Assembly: GCA_949130485.1 (NCBI GenBank)
Contig: OX422204.1
Span: 4,526,015 to 4,590,014 of the forward strand
DNA length: 64,000 nucleotides
Direction of reading: 5' to 3'
From: Agelas oroides
Lineage: Eukaryota > Porifera > Demospongiae > Agelasida > Agelasidae
The notes beneath the pieces were generated by a model. It was given only the letters and a program-made list of their open reading frames with translations. It searched no databases and had not been told where the DNA came from. A program made the translations under genes and the position numbers. This document shows positions 31,850-43,766 of the stretch, piece by piece. The stretch's first letter is position 1; every line of letters starts with the position of its first letter.

Positions 31850-32040
31850 TACTGTACTTTGCAGGTAGGTTGTCAGAAGGAAACTGACACCATAATTATA
31901 TCTGTGGTTGACTCAAGTCTTTTGAAGAAACCATAAAATGTAACTGTCAGTCTTTGTAGCCTATGAAGTCTTTGATTAACCAGGTAAGCCACAAGTTTAC
32001 TTCATTCTTGTAACCTACCTGCAAAGCACAGTATTATAGG
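31850..32040. mobile_element. Small inverted-repeat element
   Basis: Left ttactgtactttgcaggtag and right ctacctgcaaagcacagtat are inverted copies about 140 bases apart. No coding sequence or target duplication was identified. Confidence 0.45.
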
Positions 32041-32177
32041 ACTTGTATTGATGTGTGTGCAAAGAAACCACCTCAGGGTAAATGCCTAAGGAAATGGTTG
32101 CTAGGCAACTAGCAACAGTACTAGATTTACTATAACTGAATCATGGTACAAGCTGTACAGTGGGTTTCACACCACAG

Positions 32178-32268
32178 TAAATAAGAGTTATATTCCCCAA
32201 ACGGGGTAGCATGAGCCCGAACGGCGAATGCTGTTCCATCTGGGGAATGTAACTTATTTGTTGGATGT
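32178..32268. mobile_element. Short hairpin element
   Basis: aaataagagttatattcccc and ggggaatgtaacttatttg are inverted copies around agcatgagcccgaacggcg / ggcgaatgct. The unit is about 90 bases and would fold into a single hairpin. Confidence 0.5.
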
Positions 32269-32269
32269 T

Positions 32270-33689
32270 ACCCTAGCAACCCACTACCACATCCATTATC
32301 ACCTCTACCTATTCCACTTCGTGTTACTCAGTGACGGTTGCAGAGCTGCCAGGTTACCTGGGCAGGCGACACGTGCGGTGGAGCCACTATATTACAGCTG
32401 AGTTTCTGTGCAATATAGTGACCAGAATTTTACCCGGGCTTGCCCGGGTCTGAAACTGCCTATGGTTTTACTCAAGTTCAAAAACTTGGTTGCTAAGCAA
32501 CATCCAACAAGTTACCATGCACTCACCAGCCTCCCTCTGACACTGTTTAACCCATACTATATTTTCTACAGGTTCTTGCACTGCATAGATAACCTGTGCT
32601 TTATCACCATCATTTGTCCTTGCAGTGCACTACAAAGAATAATTTACCATGAAGTCAACTACAAGTAGCAATATTATTTACATTATGAATGAATGTTTTT
32701 TTTTGTTTCATTTTATAAATAGATGAGTGATATAATGTGTGCACAAAAAAGGGGGTGTTCCCTGTCCATAGTACAAATTCCCAGGTCCTCACACAGCTTT
32801 GCGGAATTGAAACCCTGAAACATAATTTCACATCAGCAAAATAATCACAAAGCATTAACTTTTCTAAACAGAAAGGCAAGGACTTACTGCTCACTGCTTG
32901 GTGTGTGCATGAGATCATCCCTCGTCTGTGTGGTAAGTTGTCTGTTGTTATTCTCCTTGCTGTTTGCTTTGGTGCACCCATGCATAATCAATCTCTCCCT
33001 ATGTAACTCACATATGATCATGAGACTCTCCCCACTTTTCAATGCTGCAAGAGGCTAAAAAAAACAATGGGCAGGGGCTGGAAACAAGGCTACATGTATG
33101 CACATATAGCCTTGTTCTCAGATCACTTACAGAGGGAGAAGGCTGGTTGAATCTTACAATGTGATCCGTGGCACAGACATGAGCTAGATATCATCACATT
33201 GTCTATGCATAACCTAGCAAAGACTGATCTAGACTTTGTAGTAGCCATGAAGACAGGCAAAGTGCTAGCAGAGAGCCCGGGGCACATATCTGACGTTGCT
33301 ACGAAGGGGTAATTTACTGAGCAACATGCGTAAACTATTTAGCAGTGAGAATGTTTAGCTTGTTATAGAGAGGCACTTTGGAGTTGTAATGCCAACAGCC
33401 ACTCTTGAACAGTTAAGCTTCAAATTTAGAGGTAGGATCTGCATCTCTCCTGGAAGTTGTCTTGTTTAACTTAATTCGTTAACTGATTCTGCAAACTTTG
33501 TCAAAACCTCCGCTGTGTTGTGAACTGTGTGCTAAGATTCACCAGGTCTTCTCTTTCACTGTAAGTGAAAAAAAAATCTGCAGACAGGGAAGGCCTGGGA
33601 ATGAGGCTATGCACAAACACATTCCATACAGCTTTAGGACACATAATTGTAAGCCAAATCCAAGTGGTGGTCACTTGTATGTTGCCTCT
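32270..33689. other. Intergenic, no supported gene
   Basis: Contains a minus-strand frame at 32655-32981 and a plus-strand frame at 33498-33818, neither with a recognisable family. The second runs into dispersed repeat C and is doubtful. Fragments of the CCTTGTTCTCAG/GCCTCGTTCCCAG-type repeat occur near 33088-33150. Confidence 0.35.
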
Positions 33690-33699
33690 GAAGTGTTTG

Positions 33700-33945
33700 C
33701 AACCAGGATTAAGATTTTTGATTGGAAAAAAGTGTTTGATCGCTTGATCATTCCCTTCCGAAGCTCTTCATCACTTGATTCAAAGGTCAAATCGCAGCCG
33801 CTGTTCTTGATCTGTTAATTTTTGCAGTTTGGAGGTTGCCTTGATCCCTTGATTGGGTCTCAAAAAGGGCTTTGATCACTTGATTCAATTTTGATCCCAG
33901 TTGCAAACGCTTCAACATGGGACATATAAGTGACTACTCCTTACA
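33700..33945. repeat. Dispersed repeat C, copy 1 (empty site)
   Basis: Rich in ttgatc / cttgattc words. It aligns with about 47275-47515 plus 48095-48110: ctttgatcacttgattcaat, ttttgatccc, caaacgcttcaa and gggacatataagtgactact. Here the target TA in gacatataag is uninterrupted, while copy 2 carries a 577 bp element at that point. Confidence 0.7.
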
Positions 33946-34147
33946 ATCCACTGTCTGCTATGTGTGCAAGTGTTTACCTGAGGAAAACTTGACATAGCTA
34001 CTTGACCAAGGAGTGCTTTTCTAATGTTTCAACCTGTGCTGTAAAAATATCCAATTTTATCCCTTATGAAAGTTAGCAGGCTCACCTCCAAGACACCAGG
34101 ACTCTCAATACACGTTGCATTAATGATCTAGCTGAGAAAAAAAACTG

Positions 34148-34246
34148 TTTGGCCTCGTTCCCAGTCCTCTATCGTCGCTTGCAGTACGCTCCGCTTCCCT
34201 GATTGCAGCGACAATAGCTGTGATGGAGGACTGGAACGAGGCCAAA
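34148..34246. mobile_element. ~99 bp GCCTCGTTCCCAG hairpin element
   Basis: tttggcctcgttcccagtcc and its near-exact reverse complement (gaggactggaacgaggccaaa) form the ends. The middle contains cgtcgcttgcagtacg, also seen near 6262. Related fragments occur at about 7286, 29609 and 47920, so this is a dispersed small family. Confidence 0.65.
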
Positions 34247-34349
34247 CCTTTTTACGTTCCCAGTAGTCTCATGCCTAGCACCATATTACGTCTGGGCACG
34301 TTTCTCGGCTGTTCGAGCTGTTATTATTACATAATTGTTGAATAACGTA

Positions 34350-34855
34350 CGCGGTGCCGCCCTCTCCATTGAAAATTTTCGCGAAAAGTGGGTACGGTAG
34401 CGTTCAACTTTGGAAAACCATATCTTGGGGAAAAATGCACGTAACCCAGGCAATATGCACAGTGGCGTAGCTAGAAGCTGACAGTTGGTAGGGCACAAGT
34501 ACTACAGACTGGGAACGAGACATGTACTTGGGTAGGCGTGGTTTGTAGACACATGTCTGTCGTACTCAGTAGACGAAGAGAAGCCCAGCGTGCCTGGCGG
34601 TTGCTCGAATGAAGCTACGTACGTACAGCACTGTTACACTGGCGGTTGTGTAGCTCCAGTAAGTGAGAAAGCCGGACGGTAGGGCTCCAGTTGGTAGGGC
34701 ACTTGCAGCAGTTGGTAGGGCCTAGGCCCTACCAGGCCCTACCTTAGCTACGCCACTGAATATGCATATTGTTCAGTTGCTCTAAGGCTGCTCTTTAAGC
34801 CTGCACTGTTAACTTTTTGAAATTCCCCAAAAAATTTTTTCGTTTGGACACGCTA
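34350..34855. repeat. Dispersed repeat A, copy 2, interrupted
   Basis: Aligns with 15946-16144 from gcggtgccgccctctcc to ggacacgcta, but is split by the 299 bp element at 34460-34758. Confidence 0.8.
34460..34758. mobile_element. 299 bp hAT-type MITE, 8 bp target duplication aatatgca
   Basis: Ends cagtggcgtagcta and tagctacgccactg are inverted copies. aatatgca occurs at 34452-34459 and 34759-34766 and only once (16048-16055) in the empty repeat A copy. Eight-base duplications with CAG..CTG ends fit hAT. Internal gttggtagggc words repeat. No coding sequence. Confidence 0.88.
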
Positions 34856-34859
34856 TTTA

Positions 34860-35630
34860 TAGGTTGCATGGTTCTCGAGATACAATTGTTCCTGATTCAT
34901 GCATTTCAGAAAGTGGTAGCACCGTGTTTCCGTGAACTAGGCTGGCATAAAAGCAGGAGAAACAGCTGTAGCTCAATAACCACGCAACGTATAAAGTAGC
35001 TTTGAACAAAAGCTGGCACACATTGATTTGAGATACATTGGTGGTTGGGACGCTACCTACAGTGAGTGTGTAGATGCGTCTATCGAGTGGCAATTTTAGG
35101 TTCATGAATATATTAATGAGCCACTAAAACCCTTTTTAAAATTAGGCAAAGCAAGATTGCCCTAAAGCAAACCCTAATCCTCAAACTAGAAGTAACCCTG
35201 GTCCTGACCGTAACCCGGGTTTATGTTTTCGTTGACCTCCGCCGAGTGACGACCGTGCCACCTTAACTATGGGAAATTGTTGGTGAGTGTATTTATTGTG
35301 TGCTTGATCAGTCTCTCCATCACCTCTCTGTATTCCCAAAACTTGAAAAACTCCCTTCTTCTTAGACTGCAGACAGTGACAATGCTAACAGATACACTTT
35401 TGTTCCATAACACTAGCAATCCTACAAACGGTGCCAAAATATAGTGGATGTCATATACTTCAATATGTATGAAGGAAATTGTTTTGTTGCCCCTAGTGAT
35501 GAGTAACGGCGGTGTGACATGGAGACAAAGTTTGAACTACTTGAGTAAGCTATCTTGATCCGTAGTTGACTGTGTATTTCACATTTGTGACTTGAAAGAG
35601 TTAAGGTAGAGGGAGGGGGGGGGACCAATT
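34860..35630. other. Intergenic, no supported gene
   Basis: Short frames on both strands near 34817-35105 overlap each other and have no family. Nothing else was recognised. Confidence 0.35.
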
Positions 35631-35632
35631 AT

Positions 35633-35755
35633 GGCTAGGGGGGACTGTTTACAGCGCTGTAGATGGTCCCAGGGGTGACCGTTCATGGTGCTATGGATGG
35701 TCCAGGGGGACCAAGTATTATGCTGTGGATGGTCCGGGGGGACCCTCATATCATG
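35633..35755. repeat. ~40 bp minisatellite (ctgtggatggtccggggggacc)
   Basis: Three to four units of the type gctatggatggtccaggggg then a variable accaagtattat. Similar ggggggacc words recur at 54762-54900. Confidence 0.6.
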
Positions 35756-35933
35756 GGCTACTTATAAATTGGAGGTGTGCAAGCAGGTCTGTAAAGGTGT
35801 GATGAGTAAAGCTAAGTGCTTTATGGTAAGGAAGCCCAGTACAGGTGAGACAATGCCTAAATCAGCCAATCAGATTGTGACTCCCAAAATTCCACCTGAG
35901 GTACAAAATTTTATACTAGCTATATTCACTAAT

Positions 35934-35954
35934 CCCCCCCCCCCCCCCCCCCCC
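35934..35954. repeat. Poly-C tract
   Basis: A run of 21 C on the plus strand. Such runs are unstable and prone to assembly error. Confidence 0.9.
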
Positions 35955-35975
35955 TCCTTCCTCAGAGATATATAG

Positions 35976-36420
35976 CGTTATTTGGAGTATTCAACTTTGA
36001 ACCAGTAAATGACTCAAAATCATGCCAGTTTTGTGTACCAGGGACTTGTAATTTCACTAGCTAGATCAACTTCCACAGCAATAAAGGAACAGACTGGTGA
36101 ATTATAAGTACAAGCTGTACCCCACTGGAATGCAATTTGTTGGATGATGCAACCATTTTTCAGCAAATCATTTGAAATAGCTTTCGTAAAGTGTGCATAC
36201 TCAATGAGAAGTTAAGCTAGAGAGTTCTCTACAGCTCCCGCAGTAGCAGAAAATATGTGCTTGCTCTCTGTCCCCATTTTCAAGACTGTTAAATGCAAAC
36301 AGTGATGTAATGTGTTGTGTGACAAATGCTACAACGTACAATGTATCACCTTCAGTATTGCAAAGGATTTGGTGACTCTTTAATATTTTCATGTGCACTC
36401 GAAATACAGTAATGTGTAAC
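35976..36420. other. Intergenic, no recognised feature
   Basis: No supported gene or repeat was seen between the poly-C tract and the 625 bp element. Confidence 0.35.
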
Positions 36421-36425
36421 TGTTA

Positions 36426-37050
36426 CAGGCCCGTAGCCAGGATTTGTAGAAGGGGGGTTACATGGATGTCTGATTTGTATGTAGCTATGCTTGCATAAGC
36501 ATGCAAGACTAGGGGGGTCTGGGGGCATGCTAGCTCCCCAGGAAATTTTTTAGAAATTAGATGCTCTGAGATTGCTTCTGAAGCCATTTTGGGACAGAAG
36601 CAGAGCTGTAGTAGCTACATGGCTCGTGGAGTATTTCATCCAATTTTTGGCTGTCCATGTGTGCATTTGCTAAGCCAGCTGACTTCGAATTTCCATGAGA
36701 GAAGGTATACTAAGTTTGGCAGAACAGCAGGTGGGATGACATCACTAGAGGGACAACTGAACTAGCGATTTATTTACGCACGTATTTATGCGTGTCCTTC
36801 CATCACAGCGGCGTAAAGAACTTAGCTATACGCGCACGTTCCGCACTGGTCCTCCATGAACAAACTCGCATAGCTGCAACCAGACACGTTTGAACAGCGG
36901 TGATTCTCAAAAGCAACGAGACTAGTGGAAAAGTTTCAAACGGTAGGACATTTAAAATGTACAGCAAGTTAAGCGGTGAATATAAAATCTTTTGGAAGTC
37001 AAAAGGGGGGTTTGCTCGAACGCCCTTGAACCCCCCCGCCTACGGGCCTG
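36426..37050. mobile_element. 625 bp DNA element, 5 bp target duplication tgtta
   Basis: Ends caggcccgtag and ctacgggcctg are inverted copies. tgtta flanks it at 36421-36425 and 37051-37055. The gtctgggggcatgctagctc core followed by aggaaattttttagaaatt matches the core of the 9866 element. No coding sequence. Confidence 0.8.
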
Positions 37051-37649
37051 TGTTACCAAACTAGTAGTAGGTCATAGAAGACAACTCATCACATTTGCCT
37101 ATAGTTTGCTGCTAGAAGTCTACTGGACAACAAAACTGCCTGAGACACAGCCGTGAGATGTACCTGGGGCACAATTCTGCATACCATCCACTTACATATC
37201 CCTTACAAATACCCTTATCTCCCTGTTTTGCACAGTGTGTGACTGGGAGATATGGTACCGCCCTAACTGGTCATGTGACTTCCGGTGCAACCTGCACGGC
37301 CGGCCTGCAGTACCGTGAAGTCAGGCGAGTCACTAGCGCTCTTGTCGGTTGCCTACGTCAGTCTCGTGGTGGACCTAGCGCTAAACGCGGAGGTTTACCG
37401 CGCGCTTAGGGCATGTAGCTACTCCGACACAGCGCACATCTCTATATGAATCACTGCTTCATGTCCTGCAATTATAAAACTCTCGAATCTGCAGCTCCGT
37501 CGGACAGTTCCGTGGCAGTGTCTCACATACACAAAGGCTGATTCCGAAGGGGAGGGGGCTCCGAGAAACGACCGTACGATGAATCGCCTTAGTTACAGTC
37601 CAGTTGCCATAAATTTTGCATGGTAATATGGTGGTCTCCGACGGCCTCA

Positions 37650-37828
37650 GAAGCACTCTCATATGGTCTAAGTTTTCCTGGGGGAGCATGCCCCAGACCC
37701 CCCTAGAACGCTGTGCGTTGTACGTGTGCAAAGAAAAATTCCACGCACTGCGTGCGTCGCATGGCCAACCCCCACTCTACTAGTGTGTGTCCCCCCCTTC
37801 CTCAACCTCTGGATCCGCCCCTGCTACT
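37650..37828. mobile_element. Partial element of the same 5 bp family
   Basis: Carries cctgggggagcatgccccag and ends ctctggatccgcccctg, the right terminus of this family. A matching left terminus was not found, so it is truncated or rearranged. Confidence 0.5.
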
Positions 37829-37829
37829 T

Positions 37830-38225
37830 TGCTGAAGTAGCCTGCCTGCATACTGGTGAAGTTTTACTCCAAGTTGTTTAGCTGAAATGCAACCATGCGA
37901 ACTGAGGGAAATCAGAACTGATTGTAAAATTTGACCATGAATACTTACGAAAAAGAACATCCCCATACCAAGGCCTTCCAATCATGTGTTAGTTTCTTGC
38001 AGTATGCCTGGCAAGTACTGGAATAAGAAGGACTGAGGCTAACAAAACTGTATACGTACAAAAATGACTACATACAACACAACAGCATTGAGTTCTTGCA
38101 TGTAAGCATCATATATTAGGTCTTCCACGTGGGAGGATACGACAGGCAGATCTTGACTGAAGCTTCTACACTTCTCAATCTGCAAAGAGAAATATAGAAA
38201 AGTTCCCTATCAACTCCGTCTCATG
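37830..38225. other. Intergenic, no recognised feature
   Basis: No supported gene or repeat was seen here. Confidence 0.35.
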
Positions 38226-38228
38226 CCC

Positions 38229-38789
38229 AGATTATTTTCGGCACGTGCAGAGAAAAAAAGTCTGGTCAATGGCCTATTCCATTTTTGATCCAAGTGCCAT
38301 GATGGTGGCACTCCAATCACATTGCTTCATGTGAATGACATCACATACTGCAATAACTAATTTTAGGAAGGCTAGGCGGTTGAAGCGCTATCTGAAGACT
38401 AAGCCAGGCAGAACTAGAGAACAGACTAGCAAAGGAATGCCAAGACTTCTGTGAACGGCGGTGTGCGTTTCTGAGCTTGACAACTGGCAGTGTGAAGTTC
38501 CTGAGCTTCAAATGTCGATAAGATTGTCCAAGATTGTCCCAGCTTTCTGATGTTGACAGAGGCTTCAAGTTTTGTGAATCTCCATTTCTTGGTGTTGGGA
38601 AGCTCTGAGAAGGATAATCCCTGCAGCGAGCTATCTCTTTTGAGCTCTTTAATAGTTTCAAGCTTTGTGTGACATCACGTAATGCTTTTTGATGTTGCGT
38701 CACCAATTTTTAAACCACATGAAACAAAAACGGAATAGGCCGTTGACCAGACTATTTTTTCCCTTCCCATGTGGAAAAACAGTCTGGGA
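38229..38789. mobile_element. ~560 bp inverted-repeat element
   Basis: Left cccagattattttc...agtctggtcaatggcctatt and right aataggccgttgaccagact...acagtctggg are inverted copies over about 65 bases. The inner 121-codon minus frame is not recognised. A target duplication could not be fixed. Confidence 0.65.
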
Positions 38790-39410
38790 ACAAGACTAAT
38801 CAACTCCTGCACATTTGTGATAACAGGACACCTGCGTATACATACCAAATAAAGGTAGTAAAGTCATGTGCATAGGATTAAGGATGAGTAGCAGGTGAAT
38901 CTCTACCATTAAGGACCGGTCTTAGCATGTTCATGCATGACGCTTACCTGCAGCAACTCGCAGCCTGCCTTGTCATGTGGCCATCAGACTCGTAGCATAG
39001 ACTTATGTAATTTGCCGTGTGTGCTGCAAATGCATTCAACTTGAGTCGTCTTCGCACCCGGTCTCTTAATGCTACAGTCTGGCAACCAGGGGGGGGGGGG
39101 GGGGTAGGACAAGGTTATGTGCACAAAAGATCAAATTCTAAAGTTGGTCAATGGAAGCTTGGTAATAGACATAGTATCATGGCGTACGGTAGTACGCCAT
39201 ATGTAGGGATGACCCCGAAAAAAAATGGCGGCCACATTCAAAGTGCACAAATGACACGCTCGAAATGTCCGCGTTAGATAAGTCAACGGCCTCCATGAGC
39301 CATATCAGACATTATCGAGTGCTTCCATGGGCAACAGGATCGTTAAATTTGCTGGAAAGCATCGCTAAGTACCTGACAGTCAAGTCGCTAAAAAAGGCAA
39401 ATCGTCTATC
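38790..39410. other. Intergenic with poly-G run
   Basis: A run of 16 G lies at 39089-39104. The frames crossing it have no family. Nothing else was recognised. Confidence 0.4.
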
Positions 39411-39415
39411 TTCTG

Positions 39416-39416
<1 letters not shown>

Positions 39417-39446
<30 letters not shown>

Positions 39447-39471
39447 CTTCTTCTTCTTCTTCTTCTTCTTT
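39417..39471. repeat. (CTT)n microsatellite
   Basis: About 18 uninterrupted TTC units on the plus strand. Poly-Phe and poly-Lys frames across it are artefacts. Confidence 0.95.
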
Positions 39472-39839
39472 TGCTCACCACGATAGCACGACAACGGCTG
39501 AAGCTATTACAACGATTCAAACGCGAAAGATCAGCATAAATTACTGGGTATTGTACCCACCACTCATCGTTCTCAAAGAAAGAAGTCGAATTAATCGGCG
39601 ATTTTCAGGTAACCCCACGCTTATGCTTGCTGCTATACGCCATTTTGTTAGAATAGAATATTCATAGCGATTACGTCAACAGAAGTTCAACAGCTACAGC
39701 ACGTGAAGTTGGCATGCAGCTGCGGTTATTCTACTTCCGTAGAGAACTTGACGATCGATTGATTCCCAAACGATTGCATATGTTGCTACTTTCATACAGC
39801 AGTTGACGTACTTGTGCTGGATTTGACAAGGAACGCAGT

Positions 39840-40001
39840 ATGCGTAACGTCCACAAGAAACGGGCGCGGGATAAGCAGAACTATCTGCGAAACAAAGAAA
39901 GCAAAAGGCAAGCGTCCCGTAACAAGTACTGGAAGAACCCGGAAAAACACTCTTACTCTCCAAGGGTTCCTTTACCACAGTTATGCCTTACCTCTTTATG
40001 A
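39840..40001 (+). pseudogene. Short basic fragment, Helitron/PIF1-like N-terminus type
   Basis: A 53-codon frame (too short for usual cut-offs) with MRNVHKKRARDKQNYLRNKE followed by RNKYWKNPEK. The alternating K/R-Y-x-x-NPE pattern is of the kind I associate with N-termini of multicopy helicase-type transposon proteins; this is recall, not a search. The frame is open upstream for a few codons. No further domain follows, so it is a relic or a chance match. Confidence 0.3.
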
Positions 40002-40352
40002 CCTATGTACCTGCCACCCACCATACACAACCTACACACACCTGCCCACAATGTATAACCAGCTATAGAAACTGTTCCTTGGACAACACACAACATACAG
40101 TGTTACAACCCTGTCATACAACAGAACAGGTAGACAGTCATGTATATACCACAGTGCCTTAGAACAACCACTCACACACACATGCACATACCCAATTAGA
40201 CAACAGTTACACCCATGATTCCATTGTCAAGTGGATAAGTGCAAACAGCTAACATCCTCCAGAAATCCATCAACATCAACAATAAACTACATAACAAGTC
40301 ATTTCACTTGGGGTGTGGTTACACAACAACAACAAAAAAACAACAGAAACAA

Positions 40353-41024
40353 GTCACAAAAAGTTTGCCAAACGCAAACAAGCACATGTAGGGATGAAAT
40401 CCTCAAAAACCAACCAAACAAGACGGGAACGACACCACAATACTTTTACACCATCCCTACATCTTGTGCCATTTTGCCACCTGTACACAACACAAAACCC
40501 TCTACATTTGTACTTATTAGCCCACACCAACCACAAACAAACATAGTACTTCACTCCATTCAACTATCTCACAAAATAACCCATCCTTCACAAAGCATTA
40601 CAAAATTACCACTACTCACTTCACAGCCACCTGTATACAAGACAACCCATATCTATCATGCTAAACAGGCATAAAACTTAACAACATAATGCACATTCCA
40701 ACATAACACACACACTCACCACTCCTCACTCACTCCACACCTTCTACACACAACTTGGACCATACCTGCTACACTCAGTAGCAACCACCAACAACACAAC
40801 ATACTCACTATGCACAACACACCCACGCCACACCCTTCCATCTACAAGACAACCCTCTTCTACACACAACTAAAAAACAAATACAAACACACAGTTTTGG
40901 CAAAATGGCACAAGATGTAGGGATGGTGTAAAAGTATTGTGGTGTCGTTCCCGTCTTGTTTGGTTGGTTTTTGAGGATTTCATCCCTACATGTGCTTGTT
41001 TGCGTTTGGCAAACTTTTTTGTGA
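40353..41024. mobile_element. Inverted-repeat element with ~126 bp near-identical arms and G-poor centre
   Basis: 40353-40478 and 40899-41024 are near-identical in opposite orientation (gtcacaaaaagtttgccaaa ... gccattttgcc). Near-identity implies recent origin or gene conversion. The ~420 bases between have only about 20 G on the plus strand by hand count. The 147- and 131-codon frames crossing this stretch are by-products of the composition and symmetry. Confidence 0.8.
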
Positions 41025-41219
41025 CTTTTATGAATAGAAATTGCTCCTGGATTGATCCCCAAGTGCAACACCCGATGAGGAAGCAGATTAAGTAGAGCAC
41101 TTAGTCGATCTAAGCTTATCTTCAAAGTTCCGACCACAACATGAGGGGTTCCGCCAGGCCACATCTTAACTAACTTAATTATAAACTGTTTATTGGATGC
41201 CAATGCCGACAGGAAATGG

Positions 41220-43766
41220 GGAAAATCCCCAATTTTACAAACGGTGAACAGTTTGAGAGTCCCAAACAGACTGTTTGCTACTAGTTTAACAAGACAAAGA
41301 TGTCCATCAGCTTGGATTCCAGGTTAGTCGACCTTGAAAGTACAGGGTTCTCTGCCACCTTAATGAATTTCTGGATGCTGATGACTGCATTATAAGGCAT
41401 ACGATTGTTCCAACCATGCATTATGAGTTCTAATTGCCAAGTCTCATGGGTTATCACTGTCTGTCTTTTTTTTTTGATACCTGTGTTATACACCTTTGAT
41501 ACCCTCAGTACAGAGGCTTTATGAACAAATCACGGATGACATGCTTCTTCTCCAACAAGGCAGTAGGTAAGCTTAGCTACTACACTGCCAATGAAACCAG
41601 TTATTGTAAACAGAATGCATGGTTACCCTGGTGTCAGAGAAGCTGAAGAGACAGTGGGTGTACTTTGGTATTGGAAGCTCACCGCCTGTGTCTGCCACTT
41701 TGGAAGTGAGTGATAGTGCACCAACACAGTGGACAAATTCTCCTTTCCCTCTTTCTCCTCTCATCCTGATCCTCTACTCTCAGTCTAGGCTGAGCTACCA
41801 TCTATGTGTAACCAGTAGCCGTCTTACCCTCAGTGCAGAGGCTTTATGAACAAGTCACGGGTAAGCTTAGCTATAGTACACTGCAAATAAAACCAGTTGT
41901 TGTAAACAGAATGCATGGTAACCCTGGTGTCAGAGAAGCTGACCAGACAGTGGGTTTACTGCCACTTTGGAAGTGAGTGATAGTACACCAACACAGTGGG
42001 CAAATTCTCCTTTCCCTCTTTCTCCTCTCATCCTGATCCTCTACTCTTTCCCCTCCTCCCCCACTTCAGACCTCCATACAAGTCACTTCACTGCCTACTC
42101 TAAGCATCCCACAACAATTGTGCGTGGCAACCAGAGAGGCAGCTGCCATCATCAGAGGAGCTTAGAGACAATGGTTACTATGACGTTACTTCCTGCAAGA
42201 TACGTACTGTTAGCAGTCTAATTTCAAGTGGTCAACACACAATGAGGTAGATTTTTCATTTGGTTTGATTTGCCACCATGTGCACTCTGTGATGGGATTT
42301 TCTGCTGAGGGCCATTAAGGACTAAGGTCCAAGCTATTGACGCTGTATTATTAAATATTGTAAAGCAACTTTTTTGCAATATGAACATGCTTAAAGTGAT
42401 TGTTTACTGTTCTTACGTGTATCTCCACCCCTAGCGTTTTCCCAGATATCTGTTCCAAAGTGCTGCCACGAGCAAAATATGCCACACCCATCATGCATTT
42501 AACCATTTAAACTCTATAGTGTACTTTGGGCATAGCATACTCCGCACTTAGATGATGTTCTTTTCCCAGGGTGAAAGTGGTGAGTGTGAGAAAGAGTACA
42601 GCACCGTCCTTCACAGCTCTGAGTCTCACAAGCCTGCTACAGGCATTTATTTAATTAGAAGTATAACCAAGGCTAATTACATTGACAGTGAGTAAGCAAG
42701 CTAACTTGACCATCTTACACAACTCACGGGTAGTAAGTAATCACAGAACATCTGTGAGTGAGTCAGTTCTAGTATGTATGGCTCTCTCACAGATGTTCTG
42801 AAGGTTACCCATGAGTAGACTGCAAAAACAAAATTGGTTGTTTTAACCACTGAGTGGTTGCCTGGTTTCAGACGAGCTGAAGAGACAGTGGTATATTTTG
42901 CTAATTGTACATGAATAACAGAGAGGAAGCTTCCCAGACTATTGTACAAATCATGTTCTTGTAACCACTGAACATGCACCTTTGAAAGGGGTCACACCTG
43001 CATGCATGTGGCAAAGAGCATGCAATAACAACACATGATCTTGCTGATATAGTACCCACTGAACATCTACTATTGTAGTGACCATCTCACAGATGTTCTG
43101 AGGGTTGTCAGCTGTAAAGTATGATTTGGGCTCAGATTGCTTATGTAATTAGCAGCTTAAGCCTCTAATACTCAATAAACTTCTCATAACCACTGTCTCC
43201 TCAGCTTGTCTGCAACCAGGGTAACCACCCAGTGGTTAAAACAACCAATTATTTTTGCAGTGATATATAACCCTCGGAACATGGGCGTTTTCTTAGTAGG
43301 AGTATGTACTCCTACTCAGAGAATGTATACTCAGACTACCATGGGTATAGGTATTGCACAACTGTCTTGGATGTGTGCTACTTACATATTAACGAAGAAG
43401 CCTATGTTCACAGTAGAAACATTGCTTACTGGTAATTAACCCTTGGCGCGCATGCGCAGCTGCCACACCCATCATGCATTTAACCATTTAAACTCTATAG
43501 TGCACTTTGGTCACATCATACTCCACACTTAGATGATATTCTTTCCTAGGGTGAAAATGGTGAGTGTGAGAATGAGGTACCATTTCAATTGGCATGAGTT
43601 GCCACCATGTGCACTCTGTGAAGGGATTTTCTGCTGAAGGCCATGGGTCCAAGGCTATTGACGCTGTATTATTGCAAAGCAACTTTTTTTGCTATATGAA
43701 CATGCTTAAAGCAATTGTTTGCTGTTCTTACGTGTAGCTCTACTCCTAACGTTTACCCAGACATCA
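41220..43766. repeat. Nested repeat cluster, left part
   Basis: Two forward modules (about 41580-41880 and 41860-42245) share aatgcatggttaccctggtg, gtgagtgatagtgca and tgccactttggaag with the tandem units to the right. The block ccatcatgcatttaaccatt recurs at about 42490 and 43470. Inverted arms around acagatgttctgaaggtt and tgaccaccactgagtggtt-type words lie at about 42780-42905 and 43075-43255. A 20-odd base piggyBac-type terminus (ttaacccttggcgcgcatgc) sits at 43437. No gene. Confidence 0.6.

Noticed and set aside
39265-39494. Poly-Phe or poly-Lys proteins
   Set aside because: Produced by the CTT microsatellite.
40231-41203. Pair of 147- and 131-codon frames that share a peptide
   Set aside because: They share it because the inverted arms place the same sequence on both strands; composition bias keeps the frames open.
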